From DATNBT01 sp964579765 (GTDB taxonomy: Bacteria; Acidobacteriota; Vicinamibacteria; Vicinamibacterales; CAVVIG01), in NCBI GenBank assembly GCA_964579765.1, contig CAZOIK010000008.1:1-13075 (forward strand): 13,075 nucleotides of DNA. Direction: 5' to 3'. The position numbers were made by a program, and so were the translations under genes. The notes below the pieces were generated by a model. The model saw nothing but the letters and a program-made list of their open reading frames with translations. It was not told the origin of the DNA and made no database searches. This document shows, in pieces, positions 1-8,629 of the stretch (its first letter is position 1; each line of letters opens with the position of its first letter).

Positions 1-582
1 AACGAAGTGCTGCCGCCCGACATGAGCTTCGACTGGGCCGACATGTCGTACCAGGAGCGCAAGGCGCCCGGCGTCGCGGTCGTGTTCCTGCTCGCCGTGT
101 TCCTCGTCTTCCTGATTCTCGCGGCGCAATACGAGAGCTGGGGACTGCCGTTCAGCGTCCTGCTCGGCACGCCCTTCGCCGCCTTCGGCGCCTACGCCGG
201 CCTGTGGCTCGCGCGGCGCTACATCTCCGAGAGCTACGTCAACAACGTCTTCGCGCAGATCGGCCTGATCATGCTCATCGGCCTCGCGGCGAAGAACGCG
301 ATCCTGATCGTCGAGTTCGCGAAGACGGAGCACGAGCAGGGAAAGCCGCTCGTCGAAGCCGCGCTCGGAGCCGCGCGGCTGCGGCTGCGTCCGATCCTCA
401 TGACGGCATTCGCGTTCATCCTCGGCGTCGTCCCGCTGCTGACGGCGTCGGGCGCCGGCGCGGAAGCGCGGAAGGTGATGGGCATGGCCGTGTTCTCGGG
501 CATGCTCGTCGCCACGATCCTCGGCGTCTGCCTCATCCCGATGCTGTTCGTGGCGGTCGAGAAGACGATCGGGAGGCGGTGA
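1..582 (+). CDS. RND multidrug efflux permease (HAE1/AcrB family), C-terminal part
   Basis: This is the last 193 residues of an inner-membrane RND proton/drug antiporter. The frame is open to the left edge, so the gene starts outside the window (full-length family members have about 1,030-1,050 residues). Family signatures are clear: AAQYESW after a transmembrane helix, the QIGLIMLIGLAAKNAILIVE block, RPILMTAFAFILGVVPL, and SGAGAEARKVMG followed by the final helix FSGMLVATILGVCLIPMLF. Five hydrophobic segments match the C-terminal half of the second transmembrane bundle. Such pumps work with a periplasmic adaptor, probably encoded upstream, and an outer-membrane channel, which is the next gene, one base away. 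Substrate cannot be read from this fragment. The family call is secure; hydrophobic drugs or solvents as substrates are inferred from the HAE1 family. Confidence 0.95.
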   Translation, partial: NEVLPPDMSFDWADMSYQERKAPGVAVVFLLAVFLVFLILAAQYESWGLPFSVLLGTPFAAFGAYAGLWLARRYISESYVNNVFAQIGLIMLIGLAAKNAILIVEFAKTEHEQGKPLVEAALGAARLRLRPILMTAFAFILGVVPLLTASGAGAEARKVMGMAVFSGMLVATILGVCLIPMLFVAVEKTIGRR

Positions 583-583
583 C

Positions 584-1984
584 GTGGCCCACGGCGCGCG
601 GCGGCACGCGACGCGGCGGACCGGCGCCCTCCTCGTCGCCGCGGCCGCGGCCGGCTGCGCGCCCGTCGGGCCCAACTACGTCCGTCCCGATCTCGCCCCG
701 CCCGCGCAATACCGCTTCGCGAGCGAGGCGCAGGCCGAGTCGCTCGCGGACGCTCCGTGGTGGCGCGTCTTCCCGGATCCGGTGCTGCAGGGGCTCGTCC
801 GCGAGGCCATCGCGAACACCCTCGATATCCAGGTGGCCGTCGCGCGCGTGGAGCAGGCGCGCGCACAGGCCGGCATTGCGAAGTCGTTCCTCTATCCGCA
901 GGTGGACGGCGCCGCCAGCCACACGGTTCAGCAGAACATCACGAAGTCGGACGACGACGCGCAGCAGGGCGGGACGTACGGCTTTCAGCTGTCCTGGGAG
1001 CTCGATCTGTTCGGCCGCATCAGGCGCGAGAAGGAAGCGGCGTACGCGCGGATGCTGGCGAGCGAGCAGGCACGGCGCGGCGTGCTCGTCACGCTCGTGG
1101 CCGACGTGACATCGACGTATTTCGTGCTGCGCGAGCTCGATCTCGATCTCGCGATCGCACGGCAGACCCTGGCCCTCAACGATCAGACCGTCAGCTACTT
1201 CGAGACGCGGCTGGACGGCGGCGTGTCGAACCGGCTCGAAGTCGATCGCATGCGCGCGAACCGCGCCGTGACCGCGGCGTCGATTCCCGTCTTCGAGCGC
1301 CAGAGTGCCCTCGCCGAGGACGCGCTCTCGCTGCTGCTGGGACGCGCGCCGGGCCCAATCGTGCGCGCCACCGGCCCTCTCGACGTCCAGGCGGCGCCGC
1401 CGATTCCCGTCGGTGTGCCGGCGATCCTCCTCGAGCGCCGTCCCGACGTCGTCGGGGCCGAGCAGTTGCTCGTCGCGGCGAACGCGGACGTCGGCGTCGC
1501 CAAGGCGCTGTTCTTTCCCGCGATCGCGCTGACCGGGTTCGGCGGCGGCATCAGCGGCGATCTGGTGCAGCTGCTCGGCAGCGCCGGCGGCGTGTGGTCG
1601 GTCACACCGAGTCTTCTGCAGCCGGTCTTCAACGCAGGCCGGCTGCGCCACGGTCTCGAAGGCGCGCGCGCCGCCCTGGACGAAGCGGTCGCGCAGTACC
1701 GGAAAGCGGCGCTCAACGGCTACCGTGAGGTCTCCGACGCGCTCGTTACGATTGTGAAGCTGAAGGATCAGCGCGTGCAGTTCGAGGCGAGCGTCGCCGC
1801 GCTGCGGGACGCGTCGGAGCTGGCGCGCGACCGCTACGACTCCGGCCTCGCCAGCTACCTCGAGATTCTGAACGCCGACCAGCAGCTCTTCGAGCAGCAG
1901 CTGCTGCTGGCGCAGACGCGCGGCGCCGAGCTGCGCGCGCGCGCGGAGCTGTATCGCGCGCTCGGCGGCGGGTGGCAGCCGTGA
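584..1984 (+). CDS. Outer-membrane efflux lipoprotein (OprM/NodT family)
   Basis: This 466-residue protein is the outer-membrane channel of a tripartite RND efflux system. The N terminus is a lipoprotein signal: arginine-rich n-region, LLVAAAAAG h-region and lipobox cysteine at about residue 25, followed by the family-typical CAPVGPNYVRP. Two outer-membrane-efflux repeats follow (about 60-245 and 265-460). Marks include PWWRVFPDPVL, SWELDLFGRIRREKEAA, LLERRPDVVGAEQLL and the C-terminal YDSGLASYLEILNADQQLF. The GTG start at 584 has a strong Shine-Dalgarno (GGGAGG at 571-576) inside the end of the pump gene and lies one base past that gene's stop, so the two are surely co-transcribed. The length is normal for OprM-like proteins. 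The next gene overlaps its last bases. Confidence 0.94.
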   Translation: MAHGARRHATRRTGALLVAAAAAGCAPVGPNYVRPDLAPPAQYRFASEAQAESLADAPWWRVFPDPVLQGLVREAIANTLDIQVAVARVEQARAQAGIAKSFLYPQVDGAASHTVQQNITKSDDDAQQGGTYGFQLSWELDLFGRIRREKEAAYARMLASEQARRGVLVTLVADVTSTYFVLRELDLDLAIARQTLALNDQTVSYFETRLDGGVSNRLEVDRMRANRAVTAASIPVFERQSALAEDALSLLLGRAPGPIVRATGPLDVQAAPPIPVGVPAILLERRPDVVGAEQLLVAANADVGVAKALFFPAIALTGFGGGISGDLVQLLGSAGGVWSVTPSLLQPVFNAGRLRHGLEGARAALDEAVAQYRKAALNGYREVSDALVTIVKLKDQRVQFEASVAALRDASELARDRYDSGLASYLEILNADQQLFEQQLLLAQTRGAELRARAELYRALGGGWQP

Positions 1985-2754
1985 AGCGACGGAAGTACGA
2001 GAAGGAGCTCGTCAGGCTCCAGGCGAAGCTGTGCGCGCTGCAGGAGTGGGTCAAAGCCGCGGGCCGGCGGGTCATCGTCGTCTTCGAGGGACGGGACGCG
2101 GCGGGCAAGGGTGGGACGATCAAGGCGATCACCGAGCGGGTCAGCCCGCGCGTGTTCCGGGTGGTCGCGCTGCCGGCGCCGTCGGATCGCGAGAAGACGC
2201 AGATGTACTTCCAGCGCTACTTCACGCAGTTTCCGGCGGCGGGGGAGATCGTCATCTTCGATCGGAGCTGGTACAACCGGGCCGGCGTCGAGCACGTGAT
2301 GGGCTTCTGCTCCGACAAGGAGTACGAGCGGTTTCTCCGGCTGTGTCCGATGCTCGAGCGACAAATCGTGGACGCCGGCGTGCAGCTCGTCAAGTTCTGG
2401 CTCGAGGTCGGCAACAAGGAACAGCAGCGGCGGTTCGAGGCGCGTGTGCACGATCCGCTGCGGCAGTGGAAGTTGAGCGCGATGGATCTGCCGTCGCGCG
2501 CCAGGTGGTACGACTACTCGCGCGCGCGCGACGCGATGCTCAAGGCGACAGACCGTTCGTTCGCCCCGTGGTACATCGTCCGCTCCGACGACAAACGGCG
2601 CGCACGGCTGAACTGCATCGCGCACCTGCTGACGCTGATTCCCTACAAGCGCGTGGATCGCGTGAGAGCCAGGATCCCGAAGCGCTCGCGCAAGCACGCG
2701 TACGACGACGAAGCCTCGATCTCGCGCCGCCGGTTCGTGCCGGAGCGGTATTGA
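1981..2754 (+). CDS. ppk2: Polyphosphate kinase 2 (class I PPK2, polyP-dependent nucleoside diphosphate kinase)
   Basis: Cytoplasmic P-loop kinase of the PPK2 family, which moves phosphate between inorganic polyphosphate and nucleotides; class I enzymes typically convert ADP or GDP to ATP or GTP. Visible motifs are Walker A FEGRDAAGKGG (about residues 35-45), the PAPSDREKTQMYFQRY segment, Walker B IVIFDRSWYNRAGVE (about 90-104), the lid region with KEQQRRFEARVHDPLRQWKLS, and the C-terminal VRSDDKRRARLN. With about 257 residues it lacks the N-terminal extension of the Pseudomonas enzyme but has the whole catalytic core. I chose GTG 1981 because it makes a 4-base GTGA overlap with the channel gene and has GGTGG five bases upstream; an in-frame GTG at 1972 would add three residues. 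The overlap implies translational coupling to the efflux operon. The family is certain; nucleotide preference is inferred. Confidence 0.95.
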   Translation: MKRRKYEKELVRLQAKLCALQEWVKAAGRRVIVVFEGRDAAGKGGTIKAITERVSPRVFRVVALPAPSDREKTQMYFQRYFTQFPAAGEIVIFDRSWYNRAGVEHVMGFCSDKEYERFLRLCPMLERQIVDAGVQLVKFWLEVGNKEQQRRFEARVHDPLRQWKLSAMDLPSRARWYDYSRARDAMLKATDRSFAPWYIVRSDDKRRARLNCIAHLLTLIPYKRVDRVRARIPKRSRKHAYDDEASISRRRFVPERY

Positions 2755-2756
2755 CC

Positions 2757-3168
2757 GAACCCGCGTGACTGTCCTCGTCCGATGACAGATTCGCCTCGTA
2801 CATGGTCGCTGATCACACGTACATAGTCCCGATTGCTTCATGCGAGGTCCCGATTGCCGCGTGCGAGGTCCAGGATCACCGCGTGCGAGGTCAGCACACA
2901 CGCGTGCGGATGACGGTCTGCCACGTGCGGATGACCGTCTGCCGCGTGCGGACGTCGATCGCGCGCCCGCGGACGACCGTCTGTACGCGTACATGGTGCG
3001 CGCGCGCCCGTGCAGACGACCGTGACGCGCCCGCACGCCCTGATCGCGCGTCGCAACGCGTTCTCTGACGGCCGCACAGGCCTGTCGTCGCGCGTCGTCC
3101 GTCCGTCTGCACGACGCGGACGGCCCTGACACGGCCGCACTCCCATGTCGCGCCCGCGCACCGGCGTG
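2757..3168. repeat. Degenerate 21-bp tandem repeat tract in a convergent intergenic gap
   Basis: This 400-bp gap between the ppk2 stop and the stop of the opposing exported-protein gene has no convincing gene. Aligned repeat starts fall at 2778, 2799, 2820, 2841, 2862, 2884, 2905, 2926, 2947, 2968, 2990, 3011 and 3032, a spacing of 21 or 22 bases. Units begin TACATGGTC, TACATAGTC, TGCGAGGTC (three times), TGCGGATGAC (twice), TGCGGACG or CGCGGACG, and most end in CG. Units at 2905 and 2926 are nearly identical. From about 3054 to 3160 the period persists only weakly. The 22-bp units shift any reading frame, so a heptapeptide-repeat protein is unlikely. No T-tract terminator is seen; a weak 5-bp stem (CTGTC 2769-2773 with GACAG 2784-2788) follows ppk2, and CGGCC/GGCCG (3121-3125, 3133-3137) precedes the opposing stop. 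Role unknown. Confidence 0.75.
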
Positions 3169-3756
3169 TCACGACTTCCGCTTGAAGTAGTGCGCGATCT
3201 TCTGGCCCGATTCGTCGGTGTAGTAGACGATGACGCGGCGTCCCTTGAACGCGCCGTTCTCCGACACGGCATGCGTGGTGAGACGCAGCGTCTCCGACGT
3301 GCCGCTCGGATATTTCACGGTGATCGTCTTCCGCACGCGATCGACGGCCGTCACGACGCCTTCGGTCGTCTTCAGGCCGCCGGCGGCCAGCGAGTCGATC
3401 TCGTCGCTCGTCGCGACGTCGCCCTTCATCGTGTAGTGGACGACGACCGGCGTGCCGCGTGAGAGGCTCGCCAGCGTGTCGGCGCCGTGGACTTTCGTGC
3501 CGGCGCCGACGCCGAAGACATGGCGCACGCCGTCCTCGGTGGCGACGACGATCTTGCCGGCGCCGTCGTAGATCTGATCGACGTTGCCCGGCAGCGCGAG
3601 CGTGCCGGTGTGTCCGTGGATCGGCACGGACGTCCCGCCGTGCAGTCCGCCTTGCTGTCCGGCGCCGGCGAGCGCCGCGGGGGAGAGCAGAAAGAGCGTC
3701 GAGAGCCCTCCGAGCGCGAGCGCGACGACCGGCGCGACGCGAGACCTCGTGTCCAT
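3169..3756 (-). CDS. Exported protein of unknown function with two beta-rich repeats (possibly DUF5666-like)
   Basis: This 195-residue protein starts with a clear Sec signal: MDTRSR, a hydrophobic stretch to LLSPA, and a likely cut after ALA at about residue 30. The mature part looks like two similar small beta-barrel modules. The first has QIYDGAGKIVVATEDGVRHVF, then TKVHGADTLASLSRGTPVVVHY; the second has TEGVVTAVDRVRKTITVKYPSGTSETLRL, then FKGRRVIVYYTDESGQKIAHYF. The pattern (turn, value-binding strand, 'v.v.y') resembles DUF5666-type OB-fold modules, but this is a weak match and no active site is visible. ATG 3756 gives the most typical signal peptide; ATG 3780 in the same frame would add eight residues. 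It faces ppk2 across the repeat tract and diverges from the protease gene. The coding call is good and the function is unknown. Confidence 0.75.
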   Translation of the reverse strand: MDTRSRVAPVVALALGGLSTLFLLSPAALAGAGQQGGLHGGTSVPIHGHTGTLALPGNVDQIYDGAGKIVVATEDGVRHVFGVGAGTKVHGADTLASLSRGTPVVVHYTMKGDVATSDEIDSLAAGGLKTTEGVVTAVDRVRKTITVKYPSGTSETLRLTTHAVSENGAFKGRRVIVYYTDESGQKIAHYFKRKS

Positions 3757-3801
3757 GCCCGCGGAAAGTGCAACGCGCATTCCGCGCCACGCTCGCGCTG
3801 T

Positions 3802-3815
3802 CGCGCGGCCGCGCG
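3802..3815. promoter_or_regulatory. 14-bp perfect GC palindrome near the predicted transcription start
   Basis: CGCGCGGCCGCGCG is a perfect palindrome centred between 3808 and 3809. It lies just downstream of the candidate minus-strand promoter and about 22-46 bases upstream of the possible start codons of the exported-protein gene. It could be an operator overlapping +1 or a leader hairpin. In DNA this rich in CG, a chance palindrome is also possible. Confidence 0.3.
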
Positions 3816-3819
3816 TTTC

Positions 3820-3848
3820 GATATACTTGCAGTGCTCAGCGCAGACAA
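3820..3848 (-). promoter_or_regulatory. Candidate sigma70-type promoter of the exported-protein gene
   Basis: On the minus strand TTGTCT (3848-3843) and TATATC (3825-3820) are separated by exactly 17 bases. Each matches four of six consensus positions. They lie in a locally AT-richer patch in otherwise very GC-rich DNA, in the divergent gap where promoters are expected. The predicted transcription start near 3813 leaves a leader of roughly 33-57 bases, depending on the start codon. Confidence 0.4.
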
Positions 3849-3915
3849 TTGAATAGGCCACGGGCTGCCGTTTCCCGCGACAGCCGGCGGTCATCCCCCA
3901 GGAAGCAGGAAGTAC

Positions 3916-4773
3916 ATGGGTCCCCGTCCGCGTCGCACGCTCTTCATGGTCTCGATGGTGGCCGTCTTCGCCTCCGCGTCCGGCTTCGCCGTCGGCGTGC
4001 TGCAGGCCCGGTGGGCGGCGGCCGACACGCGGCGCAGCGCGGATGCCGACACGGCCTCGCGCGCGCGGATCGTCGCCGACGTGAAGGCGCAGCTCGAGCG
4101 CGAGATGGGACTCGTGCCGATCACGCTGCTGCGCAATCGCCGATCGAGCTTCGTCGAGCTGTACGCGTACGACACCGAAGGCAAGACCCACTACGGGACG
4201 GCGGGCTATCTCGGACAGGGCTACTTCATCACCGTGAAGCACGCCGTGGTCGGTCTCGGCGGCGAGCCGGCGATCACCTCCGTGCGCGTCGTCTATCACG
4301 GCGCCGAGATCCCCGCGCAGGTCGTGGACACGGGCGACGCGACCGTCGAAGTGCACCGCGGCGACTGGGCCGTCATCCGCAGCCGCGAGGTCGATCTGCC
4401 GCCGCTGCACGTGGACACCGCGTTCGGGTTCGACTTCGCGGCGCCCATCTTCCGGCTCGGCAACGACTACTCGCGCGGCATCATCCTCTCGAGCGGCTAC
4501 GTCGGCGAGCGGACGCAGAACGGACTCGTGACGTGCCTCACCGACGGCCATCCCGGCGTGTCGGGCGGCGGCGTGCTCGACCAGCACGGCGATCTCGTCG
4601 GCATCCCCGTCGGCCGCATGGACGGCGACTATCGCTTCTCGTTCCTGCTTCCCGTGCGCGCGGAGATGCTGCGGAGCGTGCCCGGCTACGCGCATCCGCC
4701 CGCCCCCGGCCACGGCGCGCCGTCCGCCTCGCCCGCGCCCATCGCCACGGAAGCACGCGGGCCGCAATCGTAG
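3916..4773 (+). CDS. Membrane-anchored or exported trypsin-like serine protease
   Basis: A 285-residue protein with one N-terminal hydrophobic helix (about residues 8-30, RRTLFMVSMVAVFASASGFAVGVL) that serves as a signal anchor. A helical linker (about 35-70) and a chymotrypsin-fold domain (about 78-265) follow. The catalytic triad can be read: His109 in YFITVKHAVVG, Asp150 in HRGDWAVI, and Ser216 in DGHPGVSGGGVLDQHGDLVGI, the usual GxSGGxxxxxxGxxxG arrangement. No PDZ domain follows; the C-terminal 25-30 residues are Pro/Ala-rich and probably disordered. It therefore resembles a DegP/HtrA protease domain (Trypsin_2) without the PDZ part and probably acts in the periplasm. The start is supported by AGGAA (3907-3911) four bases before the ATG. 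The GGDEF gene follows after 62 bases on the same strand and may be co-transcribed. Physiological substrate unknown. Confidence 0.85.
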   Translation: MGPRPRRTLFMVSMVAVFASASGFAVGVLQARWAAADTRRSADADTASRARIVADVKAQLEREMGLVPITLLRNRRSSFVELYAYDTEGKTHYGTAGYLGQGYFITVKHAVVGLGGEPAITSVRVVYHGAEIPAQVVDTGDATVEVHRGDWAVIRSREVDLPPLHVDTAFGFDFAAPIFRLGNDYSRGIILSSGYVGERTQNGLVTCLTDGHPGVSGGGVLDQHGDLVGIPVGRMDGDYRFSFLLPVRAEMLRSVPGYAHPPAPGHGAPSASPAPIATEARGPQS

Positions 4774-5602
4774 TCCCACAGCCGAGGTTCACGTTTTGGC
4801 CTGATCTTCGCAGGCGATGTGGGCGTCGCGCGTTCATGAATCGACGGTTCTCTTACGGTCTCGCCGGCGGTCTGCTCTCGTTCGGCGCCCCAATCGGCTT
4901 ACTGGCCCTTCGACTCGCGCAACATCGTTCCGCCGGCCTGTCGCTGCGGCGCGCCAAGGACGAGATCGTCGCGGACGAGCCGGCGTACGGATATGTCGCG
5001 CTCGCCACTGCATTCGTCTTCGCGATGTTCGGCTATCTGCTGGGGCGGCGCGCGGACGAGCTGGCGCGGCTCGCGGACACGGATCCTGTCACCGGACTGG
5101 AGAACGCGCGCGGCCTGCGGCGCACGCTCTCGCACGAGCTGAACCGCGTCGCGCGCTACGGCACGCCGCTGTCGCTGCTCCTGATCGATCTCGACAACCT
5201 GAAGCTGATCAACGATCGCTACGGCCATCGCGGCGGCGAGCAGTCGCTGCGTCACGTGGCCGACGCCATCCGGTCCGAGCTGCGGGTGCTCGACGTGGGC
5301 GCGCGGTGGGGCGGCGACGAGTTCGCCGTCGTCGCGCCCAATACGCCGGCCGCGGCCGGGCAGGCGATGGCCGAGCGCATACGGGTGCTCGTGTCGTCCA
5401 CGCTGCTGCCGTGGCAGGTGACGAGTTCGATCGGCGTCGTGACGGTGGACGGCGCCGGGCCGGACGGCCAGGTCGATACGGAGCAGGTGATGCACGCCGC
5501 GGACGCCGCGCTCTATCGAGCGAAGCGCCGCGGCCGCAATTGCGTCGAGGTGGCCGGGACGCTCCGGTGCGGGACGAGCCCGCGTCGGGAGCCCCGGGAC
5601 GA

Positions 5603-7882
<2,280 letters not shown>

Positions 7883-7948
7883 ACGGCCACCTTACGCTTA
7901 TTAGTTGATGGTGTCAAATATATAGCGACTCAATTATGATAGAGGTCA
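7883..7948. promoter_or_regulatory. AT-rich divergent control region between lon and marR, with inverted repeat
   Basis: This 66-bp gap is strikingly AT-rich against its surroundings, as expected for a bidirectional promoter. TTGA-N5-TCAA at 7905-7917 is an imperfect 13-bp inverted repeat, with A/T-rich flanks, of the TTG...CAA type often bound by MarR regulators. On the minus strand TTGACA (7917-7912) is a perfect -35 hexamer, but I see no good -10 at the right distance from it; TTGACC (7949-7944) with GCTATA (7926-7921) at 17 bases is an alternative promoter for lon. Either way a protein on the inverted repeat would lie over or just downstream of the lon promoter and near that of marR. The operator assignment is inference. 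Confidence 0.45.
7935..7940 (+). promoter_or_regulatory. Candidate -10 box of marR
   Basis: TATGAT matches five of six positions of the sigma70 -10 consensus and ends eight bases before the marR ATG (7949). Transcription starting the usual 6-7 bases downstream would begin almost at the start codon, so the transcript may be leaderless or nearly so. The matching -35 position (TGTCAA) is poor, which is common at regulated promoters. AGAGGT at 7941-7946 could be a ribosome site only with an unusually short two-base spacing. Confidence 0.35.
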
Positions 7949-8368
7949 ATGAAGCGGACTCCACGCGACGCGGGCGACGCCTGGCAGCTGCTGGTGCGGT
8001 TCTTCTTCGCGCAGCGCGCGCACCTGCCCTCGCTCGCGGCCGAGCTCGAGCTCTCGCCGGCGCAGTGCCACCTGCTGCATCTGATGGAGCCCGGCCGGGC
8101 GGTGCCGCTGGGACGGCTGGCCGAGACGCTGGCGTGCGACGCGTCGAACGTGACCGGGCTGGTGGACCGCCTCGAGTCGCGCGGCCTCGTCCGCCGTCAG
8201 GCCTCGGCGCTCGATCGCCGCAGCAAGGTGCTGCAGCTCACGGCGGCCGGCTCCCGCGTGCGGTCGCTGCTCCTCGAGCGGATCGCGGTGCCCCCGCCGA
8301 TTCTCGGGCGGCTGTCGCTGCGCGAGCAGCGCGCCCTCGTCCGCATCCTCACCCGACTACTTGACTGA
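7949..8368 (+). CDS. MarR-family transcriptional regulator
   Basis: A 139-residue winged-helix repressor-type protein of normal MarR length. Helix 1 (about 10-24, WQLLVRFFFAQRAHL) would form the dimer interface. The DNA-binding part shows LSPAQCHLLHLM, then LGRLAETLACDASNVTGLVDRLESRGLVRR (about 54-83, the helix-turn-helix), and the wing QASALDRRSKVLQLTAAG with the typical DRR at 89-91. The C-terminal helix (about 105-139) completes the dimer. MarR proteins bind palindromes between divergent genes and release on ligand binding or oxidation; a cysteine pair is present at 40 and 63 but nothing proves redox sensing. It is divergent from lon, so autoregulation and control of lon are the simplest inference. 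A short membrane ORF starts 12 bases after its stop. Confidence 0.93.
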   Translation: MKRTPRDAGDAWQLLVRFFFAQRAHLPSLAAELELSPAQCHLLHLMEPGRAVPLGRLAETLACDASNVTGLVDRLESRGLVRRQASALDRRSKVLQLTAAGSRVRSLLLERIAVPPPILGRLSLREQRALVRILTRLLD

Positions 8369-8380
8369 TTAGACGCGCGG

Positions 8381-8464
8381 ATGTCCACTGACGGTGCGAT
8401 CGTCCTCGGTGTCCTCGTCCTGCTCGCCGTGGCGCTGGCGACCGTGTTCTGGCGGCGCGAATAG
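8381..8464 (+). CDS. Possible 27-residue single-helix membrane protein
   Basis: ATG 8381 opens a 27-codon frame ending in TAG. The peptide has a short polar N terminus (MSTDGA), one continuous hydrophobic helix of about 18 residues (IVLGVLVLLAVALATVFW) and a positively charged end (RRE), which is the layout of small inner-membrane proteins with the N terminus outside. It starts 12 bases after the marR stop on the same strand and a strong hairpin begins five bases after its stop, so it would be the last gene of a marR transcript. The weak point is the ribosome site: only GCGCGG precedes the ATG. A high share of G/C third positions agrees with coding but is also expected by chance here. Function unknown. 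Confidence 0.45.
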   Translation: MSTDGAIVLGVLVLLAVALATVFWRRE

Positions 8465-8468
8465 CGCG

Positions 8469-8490
8469 CGACGCGCGATCACGCGCGTCG
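8469..8490. terminator. GC-rich hairpin after marR and the small ORF
   Basis: CGACGCGCG and CGCGCGTCG form a perfect 9-bp stem around an ATCA loop, five bases past the stop of the 27-codon ORF. There is no T-tract on either strand, so it is not a classical intrinsic terminator. It could still stop or stabilise transcripts, and it lies in a convergent gap where transcripts from both sides end. Confidence 0.45.
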
Positions 8491-8530
8491 GCCGGCTGGT
8501 CGTCCTGCCGATCGCGAACGTCCTCATGAA

Positions 8531-8546
8531 GCGGACGTCGGTCCGC
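8531..8546. other. Second hairpin in the marR / VWFA convergent gap
   Basis: GCGGAC and GTCCGC form a perfect 6-bp stem with a GTCG loop. It lies 84 bases past the stop of the minus-strand VWFA gene and may help end that transcript. No T-tract follows. The remainder of the gap (8465-8629) shows no convincing gene. Confidence 0.3.
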
Positions 8547-8629
8547 CCCGCGCCGCGCTCGCGCAGGATGTCGTCTTCCATAGTTCCGGGCCACGCGGGC
8601 GTGAGGCGTGCGAGAGGCAGGCGGTACGG

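Noticed and set aside
2802..3068. 88-codon plus-strand reading frame in the repeat tract with heptad-like peptides
   Set aside because: The frame is a by-product of the 21-bp period. Units of 22 bases change the frame, no ribosome site is seen, and other frames on both strands are equally open there.
2757..3168. CRISPR array
   Set aside because: Units are directly tandem with no spacers, are only 21 bp, and are degenerate. No cas gene is nearby.
3169..4779. A 536-codon minus-strand frame covering the exported protein and the strand opposite the protease
   Set aside because: Only the last 195 codons start with a signal peptide and look like protein. The rest is the antisense shadow of the protease gene, whose catalytic triad is intact.
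7883..7948. CIRCE or HAIR heat-shock operator upstream of lon
   Set aside because: Neither the TTAGCACTC-N9-GAGTGCTAA nor the CTTGAGT-N7-ACTCAAG pattern is present; only a short TTGA-N5-TCAA repeat is seen.
8369..8581. 70-codon minus-strand frame (MEDDILRERG...) after the VWFA gene
   Set aside because: Strongly charged with no domain character, and it is antisense to the more plausible 27-codon membrane ORF. A weak GGAA precedes the ATG, so it is not impossible, but nothing else supports it.
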